Notes: a model not told the origin generated them from the letters alone. A stretch of DNA of 42,157 nt from Verrucomicrobiales bacterium (GCA_030730365.1 JANQVJ010000070.1:3597-45753); one strand, 5' to 3'; positions 1 to 8,067 are shown, counted from the first letter of the stretch. Translations and numbers: made by a program.

Positions 1-3
1 GCT

Positions 4-906
4 TCAGCTCGTGAGCTTCAGCTCGCGCTGCTCTTCCATCCGCGCAAAGGCAAGAATCGCCTCAGTATCCTCAAAGTCGGCGACCTGGACGCCTTCCCGG
101 GCGAGCCCTTCGCAGATATCCTCCGCCGCGACACGGCCCTCGCCTTCCGCGGGTTTTTTCACGACAAAGAGGAAATTCTCCGGGAGACAGCCAACCCGCC
201 TGAGCCGGTTTACCTTGGCGATCCACTCGTCGCCATAGGTATAGATAGGCGTCGGGGTGGGACGATCCAGATTGAGGGGCTTGATCGCCTTTTCCGGAAT
301 CTCGGATCCCTTCGGCGTGTAGACCAGCGGGATGCCTACGTGATAGGCATCGGTCCCCACCCACGGTGCCTCGCGGTAGAGGCGCCCGAGACGATTGGCC
401 TGGAAGAGACGACGCAGATCACGGGTGAGCTGCTTTTCCTCGTAGTCCGCCTGCATGAGGTGGCGATGCTCGACATAGCGGTCGTAGAGACTGGCGATGG
501 CCAGCTCCATGTCGTCACAGAGACGGGTCCCGCGCGAGGCGTAGAAAAAGGGCGAGCCCTGCGATGCGGTGAGCCGCTCGAAGAGATTCCCCTCCTCGGC
601 CCCAGCAAAAAGATCGATCTGAGAGGGATGATTCTTCGCGACCTGACGGGCATCGTCGGTCCACAGATTGGTCTCGATGGAGAGGGCGGACAGCTCGCTC
701 TCGAGGCGGCGCAAGCCGCTGCGGTAGAGACTGAGATCGAGCTCGGGAAAACAGACACGGACACGCTTCGTGCGCTGCGGGGCAATCAGCTTGTAGCTAA
801 GGTAGCGGCTCTTTGCCTCCACCGCAACGATGCCGACATTGACGAACTCGCCCAGTTCGGGGTAAGGCCGGAAGCCGATCGCGGCGTAGTTCAGAATAAG
901 GTTCAT
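4..906 (-). CDS. DUF3037 family protein
   Basis: A 300-residue soluble protein with no signal peptide or membrane segment. The N-terminus contains the stretch YPELGEFVNVGIVAVE (about residues 15-30), typical of DUF3037 proteins, which have no established biochemical role. The ATG at 904-906 has no Shine-Dalgarno sequence but is the only start that keeps the conserved N-terminus. The gene follows the HipA-like kinase gene on the same strand after a 17-nt gap, so the two are probably co-transcribed. DUF3037 genes next to HipA-like kinase genes are a recurring pair in bacteria (family knowledge); a role as kinase partner or substrate is inference. The gene is complete, with its stop codon at 4-6. 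Confidence 0.8.
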   Translation of the reverse strand: MNLILNYAAIGFRPYPELGEFVNVGIVAVEAKSRYLSYKLIAPQRTKRVRVCFPELDLSLYRSGLRRLESELSALSIETNLWTDDARQVAKNHPSQIDLFAGAEEGNLFERLTASQGSPFFYASRGTRLCDDMELAIASLYDRYVEHRHLMQADYEEKQLTRDLRRLFQANRLGRLYREAPWVGTDAYHVGIPLVYTPKGSEIPEKAIKPLNLDRPTPTPIYTYGDEWIAKVNRLRRVGCLPENFLFVVKKPAEGEGRVAAEDICEGLAREGVQVADFEDTEAILAFARMEEQRELKLTS

Positions 907-923
907 GATCCGGGCGGAATATC

Positions 924-1655
924 TCAGGTGGAAAGGATGCCGTCAGGCGCGAGCTTTGGTTTGATGAGGCGGGCGGCGACATCCTGCCGGTTGAAAGAAA
1001 TCAGCGATTTCCTGCCGGGACCTTTTGTCCACTCGGCAGGCATCTCGTCCCAGATCTTGTCGAGATTGTAAATGGCCGACTCGAAGCGGGTCCGCCATTT
1101 TTTGAAAAACGCTTTTTCGATGAAGGGCCGCACATCCCGGAAGACATGTTCACGCTTGAACGCGTCCGGATCAAAGGCCGGGCCGAGGCACTCATCGTGA
1201 TCGATCAGAAAAATGTTCTGCAGGACGGGATCCCACAGCACATTGGGATCGCCGCCCGCCATGTCGAGGCACCGGTCAGGATTGCGCACCCACCAGTCAA
1301 AACAGAGGCAGCGGATCTTCGTCTCCTCGTCAATGCTGCGCAAATGAGCCGAGCGGATCTCGTCGGCGAAGGAGATGCGCTGCGAACCGAAGGCCACGCC
1401 AGGCAGGAAGGTCTCCGCTTTTTCCACGAGGGTATGGGCGGCGAGTTCCTTTGGGATATTGACCAGCCTGACCGGGGCAACAGGGAGCCCGCACTCTTCG
1501 GCAAGGCGACTGATGAGGTAGTCCGTGACGAGTTCATCATGGCTGACATTGTCCTTTTTCACGAAGTAGAAGTGCCCGTCGGCCGCCTCACAGAAAAAAG
1601 GCCGACTTTTCCCGTTTTCGGCCCGACCGGTGATGCTGACTAATTCGATTGGCAT
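924..1655 (-). CDS. HipA-like protein kinase
   Basis: A 243-residue protein of the HipA-like kinase type, shorter than E. coli HipA (about 440 residues) and lacking its extra N-terminal region. Visible kinase features are a glycine-containing N-lobe loop (about 10-17), Lys33/Lys34 as candidate ATP-binding lysines, Glu41, a catalytic-loop-like stretch NPDRCLDMAGGDPNVLWD (125-142; Asp127 and Asn138 are the likely catalytic and metal-binding residues) and LIDHDE (150-155) in the place of the DFG aspartate. The frame extends upstream to 1763, but those 36 residues are low-complexity, so the ATG at 1653-1655 is preferred. No HipB-type antitoxin is adjacent; the partner is the DUF3037 gene 17 nt downstream. 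HipA kinases phosphorylate translation factors such as GltX, but the target here is unknown. Confidence 0.75.
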   Translation of the reverse strand: MPIELVSITGRAENGKSRPFFCEAADGHFYFVKKDNVSHDELVTDYLISRLAEECGLPVAPVRLVNIPKELAAHTLVEKAETFLPGVAFGSQRISFADEIRSAHLRSIDEETKIRCLCFDWWVRNPDRCLDMAGGDPNVLWDPVLQNIFLIDHDECLGPAFDPDAFKREHVFRDVRPFIEKAFFKKWRTRFESAIYNLDKIWDEMPAEWTKGPGRKSLISFNRQDVAARLIKPKLAPDGILST

Positions 1656-1995
1656 GGTTCGCAAAGACAGGAAACTAGACGGGACGAGGGTGTCCCGGCA
1701 ACCAATTCTTGCGGGAAAATGACGATTCCTCTCACTCTCCCTCTCCCTCCGCGACGATTCCACACGGCCTCATTGCGGATCTTGAAGCCGGCCTAACGGA
1801 AGAGCGCGAGGGTAATTGCGGGAGAAATCGAACTCGTGGCCGTCGGAAAGCAACCCGGGTTCATTTTCAAGATCATGATCATTACTTCGGAGCAGCGCTT
1901 GAGCGGCAGATCGGAAGGACTTCGATAGGCATACAAGCTCGAACTGGAGGGAAGGGACGGGCTCCCTTGAGAGGGGCCCACCCCCTCCGACGCGG
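1656..1995. other. Intergenic region, no gene seen
   Basis: This 340-bp stretch lies between the start of the HipA-like kinase gene and the end of the cysteine-rich lipoprotein gene. Open frames crossing it on both strands are low-complexity and resemble no protein. It should hold the kinase promoter, but no convincing -35/-10 pair was found. The side next to the lipoprotein gene has G- and C-runs (about 1965-1990) that could fold, but no clean terminator. Confidence 0.5.
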
Positions 1996-2208
1996 TCAAC
2001 GCGAGCAGTGTTTGCAGGACTTGCAGGACTTGCAGGACTTGCAGCACGATCCGCTTCCGGGATTGGCGCAGGCCTCTTTGCCGCCCCTGCAACAGCAGCT
2101 CGCTTTCGCGCAGGAACTGCCGCCGCCACTGGTGATGACGCAGGAGGTCATGGTGAAAAGGGTCGCGCTCGAAGCGACGATGATGACGAAATTACGCAGT
2201 TATTTCAT
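1996..2208 (-). pseudogene. Cysteine-rich lipoprotein, stop at codon 3
   Basis: Reading from the ATG at 2206-2208 gives Met-Lys-stop (TAA at 2200-2202), and the same frame then continues for 67 codons to TGA at 1996-1998. The continuation begins LRNFVIIVASSATLFTMTSC, a lipoprotein signal peptide with a lipobox-like TSC. The mature part has 12 cysteines, including a CCC and a C-terminal CCKSCKSCKSCKHC array. If codon 3 were AAA instead of TAA the protein would start MKKLRNF, a textbook lipoprotein start, so a single A-to-T nonsense change is the simplest reading. Translation could instead begin at the CTG at 2197-2199, but no Shine-Dalgarno sequence supports this. It lies 37 nt downstream of the YHS-like gene and in the multicopper oxidase cluster, so a role in binding Cu(I) or another soft metal at the envelope is likely (inference). 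It belongs to no family I recognise. Confidence 0.6.
2014..2040 (-). repeat. Three 9-bp tandem repeats (Cys-Lys-Ser codons)
   Basis: The unit gcaggactt is repeated exactly three times on the plus strand. On the minus strand it reads AAG TCC TGC, giving the Lys-Ser-Cys array of the cysteine-rich lipoprotein. Identical units suggest recent slippage, and copy number may vary between strains (inference). Confidence 0.85.
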
Positions 2209-2245
2209 GGCTTTTTCTTTTGTTCTTCCCTGCCCCCGCTGTGCT

Positions 2246-2473
2246 TCATGGAAGCTTGGCGAGGTATTTTTTAGGATTTTTCTCGAACTTGGCGACGCAT
2301 GGCTTGCAACAGAATTTGATCTGCTGGTCGCCGTAGACCTTTGTGATCACTTTGCCCATCGAGCCGAGTTCGTTGTCGGTGACGAGGCAGTAATCGAGCG
2401 GGTAGGGCTTGGCGGCGAAGGCCGTCGTGAGGAGGAGTGCCGAGAGGGCGACGAGTGTTAGGATTGCTTTCAT
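2246..2473 (-). CDS. Exported YHS-like metal-binding protein
   Basis: A 75-residue protein with a clear signal peptide (MKAILTLVALSALLLTTAFA, 1-20). The mature part is a short YHS/TRASH-like metal-binding domain with Tyr-Pro-Leu-Asp-Tyr-Cys (24-29), a second cluster FCCKPC (54-59) and a closing KNPKKYLAKL. Cys29, Cys55, Cys56 and Cys59 are the likely ligands. Such domains bind copper or other soft metals in periplasmic proteins (family knowledge). The gene lies 24 nt downstream of the multicopper oxidase gene on the same strand, so co-transcription and a copper-handling role are likely. The ATG at 2471-2473 is preceded by an A-rich stretch and no Shine-Dalgarno sequence. Confidence 0.75.
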   Translation of the reverse strand: MKAILTLVALSALLLTTAFAAKPYPLDYCLVTDNELGSMGKVITKVYGDQQIKFCCKPCVAKFEKNPKKYLAKLP

Positions 2474-2497
2474 ATTTGTTTTACTTTTTTGTGTTGG

Positions 2498-4552
2498 TTA
2501 GAAGCGAAAGCTGACGCCTCCGCCGATTCCGTGATCCGAGTGGTATTCAGAGATCAGGGAAAATTGTTTGGTGAGCAGGTATTCGAGCCCGGTGGACCAC
2601 TCCCATTCACTCCCGGTGTCATACTCGATCTCCCCGAAGACCGAGAGCCTGTCCGTAAGACGGAGCGACTTCCCAAGCCCGAGGCGGACGTCCCCCTCGC
2701 TGTCGACCTGGGCAAAGCTGTCGACAAGATAGGGGAGACGGTATTCCACCCCGCCGAAGGCGCGATCGACCGCATCGTGCCCGTTCGTGAGACGGGCGCC
2801 GAGGACAGTGGAGAAATTCGGATTAAAATAACGTTTCCACCCGAGATCGATCTCGTAGTGAACGTGCTCGAAATCAAAGTCGTGCCAACCGAGGTCCCAC
2901 ATCGTGTAGAAGTCGTTGCGCGAATTCATGAAGCTCGCCATGCCCATGCTCATGTGCGTCTGGAAGGATCCCGCGGCCATGAAGTAAAAGGGATCTTCGT
3001 CGTGCTCGCCGAAGTCAGGCATATGGTCGGGACCCTGCTCCTCGTAGGAAAAGACGCGGGCCATCCCCATGTGCATGTGATAGAGCAGATGACAGTGGAA
3101 GAGCCAGTCACCGCTCTCGTTCGCCTCGAACTCGACCGTTCGCTTACCCATGGGCGGCAGGTCAATGGTGTGCTTCAGCGGTGCGTCGGCGAGTTCACGG
3201 TCGTCGAGGACACGGAAAAAGTGCCCGTGGAGATGGAGCGGATGGTGCATCATCGTGTCGTTGATGAACTCGAGACGCAGGACTTCGCCGCGTTTGATTT
3301 TGATGACGCCGTCCTTGGCCATGGTCTTGCCGTTGAAGGACCAGATATATCGCTCCATGTCCCCGGTGAGCCGGAGTGGTATGGCGCGCCTCGGGAGGGA
3401 AGCATCGAGTCGCGTCGAGGACGTCGCGCGCAGCCTTGCATATGGCGGGAGGGGCCGCTCCGGTTCGGCGGCAAGTGCCGCGGCGTCGCTTGCGGGGATG
3501 ACCGCATCGTCATCCTCCAGAGCCGCGAGGAGATGATCGTCCATGTTGTAGAGATTCGGACGTGGAATCGAGGGGGCGGGATGTTCCTCGCCCGACCCCA
3601 GCCACACCGAGGCGTGCCCCGATCCATCCTGCGCCGTTGCCCGCACTTCCCATCTCCCCTTTGGCGGCACGGTCACGTGGACGTCATAGGTCTCGGCCAT
3701 GCCCACGAGGAGCCGGTTTACCAGGATCGGTTTCACCGAAGGTCCATCCGCCGCGACGATTTGCAGCGGCCCGGCGGCCGATTGGAGATAGAAGTAGGAT
3801 GAGGCGCCCGCGTTGATAAATCGCAGCCGCACTGTCTCGCCGTTTTTCACCTCCGCGTCAAAGGCTCTCTTCCCGTTCGCGAGAAAGGCGTCGTAGGCCA
3901 CGTCCGAAATGTCCATCGCGGGCATGCGAGATTTTTCACGATCGATGAAGGAATCGAGTTCACCCGCCCGGATTGCTCCCGCGACACTCTGGATCGATTC
4001 TTTTTTAAACTCATACCATTCGTTGCCGCTCATGAGCGTGCGCATGACTTCCTCCGGGCGCTCGAGGATCCAGTCGGAGAGCACGATCACCTCATCGCGG
4101 TCCACCGCCTCAGTGACTCCGCCGCGGGGTTCCACGACGATGGAACCGTAGATCCCACTCTGCTCCTGCAGGCCGGTGTGGCTGTGATACCAGTAGGTGC
4201 CGGCGTGTTTCAGCGGAAATTCAAACGTGTGCGTCGTCCCCAGCTGAATCGGCGGCGTGGTCACGTAGGGGACGCCATCCTGTGCGTTCGGCACGAGGAG
4301 CCCGTGCCAGTGGATCGAGGTTTCATCGCTTTTGAGACGATTATGGACTCGAATCACCGCGACATCGCCTACGCGAAATCGGAGGGTAGGGCCGGGAATA
4401 GTGCCGTTGATCGTGAGCGCCCGAACGGAACGCAGTTCGCTGTCGGGCGACCAGCGTGTCTCCGCGATCTCGAGGTCATACTCGACTTTCGCGGCGGAGA
4501 GAGATGCGGGGAAAAAGAAAAGCGGGATTGTAAGGAGGAAGAAATTTTTCAT
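2498..4552 (-). CDS. Multicopper oxidase fused to CopB-like outer-membrane barrel
   Basis: A 684-residue exported protein. Residues 1-20 are a signal peptide. The multicopper oxidase part has all four copper-binding segments: HWH (81-83), HSH (123-125), HPLHLHGH (437-444) and HCHLLYHMHMGM (486-497), the last supplying the type 1 copper ligands including Met497. A His/Met-rich linker follows (about 509-545). Residues about 555-684 alternate hydrophobic and polar positions, contain GVEYRLPYLVDSFAQVDSEG, and end in Phe, as expected for a CopB-type outer-membrane beta-barrel. CopA and CopB are normally separate proteins. The likely role is oxidation of Cu(I) in the envelope, with the oxidase tethered to the outer membrane. 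The frame opens further upstream at 4639, but the ATG at 4550-4552 places the signal peptide first. There is no Shine-Dalgarno sequence. Confidence 0.85.
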   Translation of the reverse strand: MKNFFLLTIPLFFFPASLSAAKVEYDLEIAETRWSPDSELRSVRALTINGTIPGPTLRFRVGDVAVIRVHNRLKSDETSIHWHGLLVPNAQDGVPYVTTPPIQLGTTHTFEFPLKHAGTYWYHSHTGLQEQSGIYGSIVVEPRGGVTEAVDRDEVIVLSDWILERPEEVMRTLMSGNEWYEFKKESIQSVAGAIRAGELDSFIDREKSRMPAMDISDVAYDAFLANGKRAFDAEVKNGETVRLRFINAGASSYFYLQSAAGPLQIVAADGPSVKPILVNRLLVGMAETYDVHVTVPPKGRWEVRATAQDGSGHASVWLGSGEEHPAPSIPRPNLYNMDDHLLAALEDDDAVIPASDAAALAAEPERPLPPYARLRATSSTRLDASLPRRAIPLRLTGDMERYIWSFNGKTMAKDGVIKIKRGEVLRLEFINDTMMHHPLHLHGHFFRVLDDRELADAPLKHTIDLPPMGKRTVEFEANESGDWLFHCHLLYHMHMGMARVFSYEEQGPDHMPDFGEHDEDPFYFMAAGSFQTHMSMGMASFMNSRNDFYTMWDLGWHDFDFEHVHYEIDLGWKRYFNPNFSTVLGARLTNGHDAVDRAFGGVEYRLPYLVDSFAQVDSEGDVRLGLGKSLRLTDRLSVFGEIEYDTGSEWEWSTGLEYLLTKQFSLISEYHSDHGIGGGVSFRF

Positions 4553-4672
4553 TACTGAAGTAAGGGGGCGATGGGATATTCCGGAGCACGACGGCACCGG
4601 GAAAATGGATGGACGCAGCCACGGCGTGGGGTGCGTCACTATCGGGAGCGGCGAAGGGCCGCTCGCAGCGCA

Positions 4673-5020
4673 TCAAATGAGGAAAGCCTGGTGGAGGACA
4701 AGTCTCCAACCGGGCGGGCCGGGATCGGGGAAATCCGAAGCCGGAAGAGGGGCAATCATCTCCCTGGAAAGAACGGGGACGACCGCAAATAGTGAAAGTG
4801 GAGCCAATTCGGGCAGATCGACCTTGAGCGACACCGCTTTTCCCACCTCGGCGAGAAGCGGGTCCCCAGCACGGCAGTCAGGGCAGGACTGGCCTCCGGG
4901 ACAACTTTGATTCGTCTTGGCATCCTGCGAACAACAGGAAACTCCAGGCACGTCCTCTTGTGCCGCTGCCCGGACGTTACAACAGCAGAGCGGGCTGGCG
5001 ATCACGATCGCTGCCATCAC
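4673..5020 (-). CDS. Small cysteine-rich exported protein, probable 5' frameshift
   Basis: A 115-residue frame opening at GTG (5018-5020), followed at once by an ATG. It starts with a hydrophobic stretch and CCC (12-14), has an Ala-Ala-Ala cleavage-like site (18-20), then cysteines at 29, 30, 40, 46 and 49 (CPGGQSCPDC), and ends in a Pro-rich segment and WRLVLHQAFLI. The family is not recognised, but the pattern resembles small metal-related exported proteins. The start is odd: a good Shine-Dalgarno sequence (AGGAAA) precedes an ATG at 5046-5048 that encodes MSIYRNIVAG in another frame. Removing one base between the two would join them into a normal signal peptide. The frame may therefore be broken, in life or by sequencing. 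The gene leads the multicopper oxidase cluster, 120 nt upstream of the oxidase. Confidence 0.6.
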   Translation of the reverse strand: MMAAIVIASPLCCCNVRAAAQEDVPGVSCCSQDAKTNQSCPGGQSCPDCRAGDPLLAEVGKAVSLKVDLPELAPLSLFAVVPVLSREMIAPLPASDFPDPGPPGWRLVLHQAFLI

Positions 5021-5195
5021 CCGCCACGATGTTCCGGTAGATGCTCATCAGGTTTCCTGAGACGGTTACGCCTCAATAACAGAAACAGTTTACCACCTCA
5101 ATCGAGGCACGACCAGTTATTAATCGACAAAATACCCGGGACCCGTCTCCTTATCGTTCCCTTGCAAGAAACGGATTCCACCCCAATTTGCAGCG

Positions 5196-5201
5196 TATAC
5201 T
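5196..5201 (+). promoter_or_regulatory. Possible -10 box for a leaderless sufS transcript
   Basis: TATACT lies 6 nt before the sufS ATG at 5208, where a -10 element would place the transcript start at or next to the start codon. There is no Shine-Dalgarno sequence in front of sufS, which fits a leaderless message. No good -35 element is seen 16-18 bp upstream, so this is weak. The 5049-5207 spacer separates divergent genes and must also hold the promoter of the minus-strand metal cluster, which I could not locate. Confidence 0.25.
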
Positions 5202-5207
5202 CTCCTG

Positions 5208-6428
5208 ATGCCCGCTTTTGATCCAGAAACTGTCCGTGCCGATTTTCCCATTCTCTCCCGCGAGATCCAGGGCAAGCCCCTCGTCTACCTCGACAACGGG
5301 GCCACGACGCAGAAGCCGCAGTCTGTGATCGACTCGATGACCCGCTTTTTCTCTCTCGAAAATGCAAACATCCACCGGGGCGTCCACTACCTCAGCCGCG
5401 AGGCGACCGATGCCTACGAGGGCGCGCGGGAGTATCTCAGAGAAGTCCTCCACGTCCCCTCCAGTCACGAACTGATCTTCGTGCGAGGAGCGACCGAGGC
5501 GATCAATCTCGTGACCCACTCCCTCGCCCCGCTCCTGCACGAGGGCGACGAGATCGTCCTCACGGTGATGGAGCATCATGCAAACTTCGTGCCCTGGCAG
5601 GTCCTCGCCAAAGAGCGTGGCCTAACCCTGCACTTCGCCGGTCTGCGCGAAAACGGCGAGCTCGATCTCGAAGAGTGGAAGTCACTCTTCAACGAAAGGA
5701 CCAAAGTCGCCGCCTTTACTCACGTCTCGAACGTCCTCGGGACACGGAATCCGGTCAGCGAAATGACAAGGTTTGCGCGCGAGCGCGGGGCCTTCACCCT
5801 CGTCGATGGAGCCCAGGCACTGCCACACGGCCCGGTCGATCTCGGTGCGGTCGGGGGTGACTTTTACGTGTTTTCCGGCCACAAGGTCTACGCCCCCGAC
5901 GGCGTCGGCGTCCTCTATGGTCCGAAGGATTTCCTCAACGCCGCCCCGCCCTATCAGACCGGCGGCGACATGATCGAACAGGTCTCGATCGCCGGCACCA
6001 CTTTTCGCGAGGTGCCCGAGCGCTTCGAAGCCGGCACGCCGAACATCTCGGGCGCGATCGGGCTCGCCGAGGCCTTTCGTTACATGGACACGATAGACTG
6101 GCCCGCCGCGCACGCTCACGAGAATGCCCTCGCGGCGCATGCCACGACAGAATTGGAAAAAATCCCGGGCATCCGTGTCTTTGGGAAGGCACCGGGAAAA
6201 GTCGCGATCGTCTCCTTCCTCTATGCCGCCGCCCATCCGCACGATGTCGGGACTATCCTCGACACCGAAGGGGTCGCGATCCGCGTCGGACACCACTGCG
6301 CCCAGCCGCTCATGCATTATCTGAAAGTCCCCGCCACCGCAAGGGCCTCCTTCTCCTTTTACAACAACCACGCCGACGTCGAGACCTTCCTCCACGCCAT
6401 GAAGAAGGTGGAGCGGTTCTTCGGGTGA
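5208..6428 (+). CDS. sufS: Cysteine desulfurase SufS
   Basis: A 406-residue cytosolic PLP enzyme of the SufS/CsdA group that removes sulfur from L-cysteine for Fe-S cluster assembly. The PLP lysine is Lys226 in FSGHKVYAPDGVG. The catalytic persulfide cysteine is Cys364 in VGHHCAQP, within the short loop typical of group II desulfurases. Asp200 in LVDGAQ stacks on the cofactor, and HVSNVLGT (172-179) is the usual SufS segment. Length is normal (about 405-415). No other suf gene lies in the window, so partners must be encoded elsewhere. The ATG is preceded by TATACT rather than a Shine-Dalgarno sequence. The branched-chain aminotransferase gene starts 71 nt downstream, but no functional link is evident. 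Confidence 0.95.
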   Translation: MPAFDPETVRADFPILSREIQGKPLVYLDNGATTQKPQSVIDSMTRFFSLENANIHRGVHYLSREATDAYEGAREYLREVLHVPSSHELIFVRGATEAINLVTHSLAPLLHEGDEIVLTVMEHHANFVPWQVLAKERGLTLHFAGLRENGELDLEEWKSLFNERTKVAAFTHVSNVLGTRNPVSEMTRFARERGAFTLVDGAQALPHGPVDLGAVGGDFYVFSGHKVYAPDGVGVLYGPKDFLNAAPPYQTGGDMIEQVSIAGTTFREVPERFEAGTPNISGAIGLAEAFRYMDTIDWPAAHAHENALAAHATTELEKIPGIRVFGKAPGKVAIVSFLYAAAHPHDVGTILDTEGVAIRVGHHCAQPLMHYLKVPATARASFSFYNNHADVETFLHAMKKVERFFG

Positions 6429-6499
6429 TACCGGCCCGCCCGAATCGCTTGCTTTCCCGACTCCTTCGCGCAAGTTTCCCGACTTTTGACCCGACCCCT

Positions 6500-7384
6500 A
6501 TGAGCGCTGAACCTCTCCAAATCTACATCGACGGGAAATTCCATCCGCAGGCGGACGCGAAGATCTCTGTCTTCGACCACGGCCTGCTCTATGGAGACGG
6601 CGTTTTTGAGGGGATACGCTTTTACAATGGCCGGGTCTTCCGCCTCGAACAACACATCGACCGTCTTTTCGACTCGGCAAAGGCCATTCACCTCACCATC
6701 CCCGCGACCCGGGCCGAAGTCTGCGAGATGACCCTCGCGACGATACGCAAAAACGACCTCCACGACGGCTACATCCGCCTCGTCGTGACCCGCGGGGTCG
6801 GCTCGCTCGGGCTGAGCCCCTATCTCTGCAAACAGGCGTCGATCATCGTGATCGCCTCGACGATCTCGCTCTATCCGGCCGAGAAATATGAAAAAGGCCT
6901 CATCATGGCAACCTGTGGCACGCGACGCCCGTCCCACGACTCACTCTCCCCGGCGGTGAAGTCGCTGAACTACCTCAGCAACATCATGGCCAAAATTGAG
7001 GCCATGGCTGCCGGAGCGGAGGAAGGCGTGATGCTCAATCCTGCCGGCTACGTCGCCGAATGCACCGGAGACAACATCTTTGTCGTCAAAAACGGGGTCA
7101 TTTACACTCCCACGGTCGGTTCAGGCTCGCTTTACGGGATCACGCGCAAAGTGGTCATGGAACTCGCCGCCGAGGCGGGATTCGAGCTCCACGAGATTGA
7201 AATGAGCCGCTACGACCTTTACACCGCGGACGAGGTTTTCCTCACCGGAACGGCCGCCGAGGTTGTTCCCGTGGCCGAATACGACAAGCGAATCATCGGC
7301 GAGGGAGGTCCCGGTCCGATCACGAAGCAGCTCATCGCCGCCTTCCGTAATCTCGTGCAAACCACAGGTACCCCGATTTACTAA
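6500..7384 (+). CDS. ilvE: Branched-chain amino acid aminotransferase
   Basis: A 294-residue class IV PLP aminotransferase that interconverts branched-chain 2-oxo acids and amino acids with glutamate as donor. Visible hallmarks are DHGLLYGDGVFEGIR (26-40), Arg48 in VFRLEQHIDRL, the PLP-binding Lys154 in SPAVKSLNYL, and Glu187 in VAECTGDNIF. The C-terminal FLTGTAAEVVPV segment belongs to the same family. The sequence best fits the short IlvE type; D-amino acid aminotransferase is a less likely alternative. The frame is open back to 6425, overlapping the end of sufS, but the family N-terminus begins at the ATG at 6500. No Shine-Dalgarno sequence is visible. Confidence 0.9.
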   Translation: MSAEPLQIYIDGKFHPQADAKISVFDHGLLYGDGVFEGIRFYNGRVFRLEQHIDRLFDSAKAIHLTIPATRAEVCEMTLATIRKNDLHDGYIRLVVTRGVGSLGLSPYLCKQASIIVIASTISLYPAEKYEKGLIMATCGTRRPSHDSLSPAVKSLNYLSNIMAKIEAMAAGAEEGVMLNPAGYVAECTGDNIFVVKNGVIYTPTVGSGSLYGITRKVVMELAAEAGFELHEIEMSRYDLYTADEVFLTGTAAEVVPVAEYDKRIIGEGGPGPITKQLIAAFRNLVQTTGTPIY

Positions 7385-7461
7385 ACTGATTTTCCGTCGT
7401 AACCTATTCCCGGTGTTGTGTAGCCGATCACTCCACGGATTCAGCGCCCTTCGGGAACCCA

Positions 7462-8004
7462 ATGAACTGCGACCTCTGTCAGACCGAAAAAGCAACGATC
7501 TTCTTCAGCCAGATGGTTGAGGGAACGTTGCAGAAAGTAAACCTCTGCAAGTGCTGCGCTGACGACAAGGGGGTGACCGATCCGACCGGTTTTGCCCTCG
7601 CCGACATGCTCGAAGGCATGGGCCAGCAGACCTCGGTGGACCACGCCATGAGCAAAGACGACCTCGTCTGCAGCAGTTGCGGTTTCTCGCAAAGTGATTT
7701 CAAAAAGACCGGCCGCTTCGGCTGCGCTGACTGCTACCATGTCTTCGACGAGGGGCTCGACGGGCTCCTCGAGGCGATGCACAAGCACACTCAGCACGTC
7801 GGCAAAGTCCCCTCGACCTTCCCCGACCTTCCCGCTCTCGCTGAAGCCAACCTGCCCGCCGCACTGCCCGAACCAACTCGCTTCGACAAATTGAGCGATC
7901 TCAAGCAGGCGCTGTCTAAATCCGTCGAGGACGAGGACTATGAGGAAGCCGCCCGTCTCCGGGATGCCATCTCGCAGTTGGAAACCCAGCTCAGTGAATC
8001 GTAA
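7462..8004 (+). CDS. mcsA: McsA-like activator of protein arginine kinase
   Basis: A 180-residue zinc-binding protein with a C-terminal UVR motif. Cysteine pairs lie at 3/6, 29 and 31/32, 70/73 and 88/91, enough for two zinc sites. Residues about 144-180 (LSDLKQALSKSVEDEDYEEAARLRD) form the UVR helix pair also found in UvrB, UvrC and ClpC. In Firmicutes McsA binds and activates the arginine kinase McsB and links it to ClpC (family knowledge). Here it lies directly upstream of mcsB and clpC in the same order as the Bacillus operon, but with no ctsR repressor gene in front. Length matches McsA (about 180). A gene named only from its UVR motif would be ambiguous; the neighbours settle the assignment. 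Confidence 0.9.
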   Translation: MNCDLCQTEKATIFFSQMVEGTLQKVNLCKCCADDKGVTDPTGFALADMLEGMGQQTSVDHAMSKDDLVCSSCGFSQSDFKKTGRFGCADCYHVFDEGLDGLLEAMHKHTQHVGKVPSTFPDLPALAEANLPAALPEPTRFDKLSDLKQALSKSVEDEDYEEAARLRDAISQLETQLSES

Positions 8005-8067
8005 TCCTTAACTTCTTTCAACCAAGTGGCACCCGGGGTGCTATTAATACCGACGCTGTTTGCGACA

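Noticed and set aside
1709..2461. Open frame on the plus strand with LQDLQDLQDLQ repeats
   Set aside because: The repeats are the reverse of Cys-Lys-Ser codons; the minus strand gives a signal peptide, lipobox and metal-binding cysteines, and a YHS-like gene.
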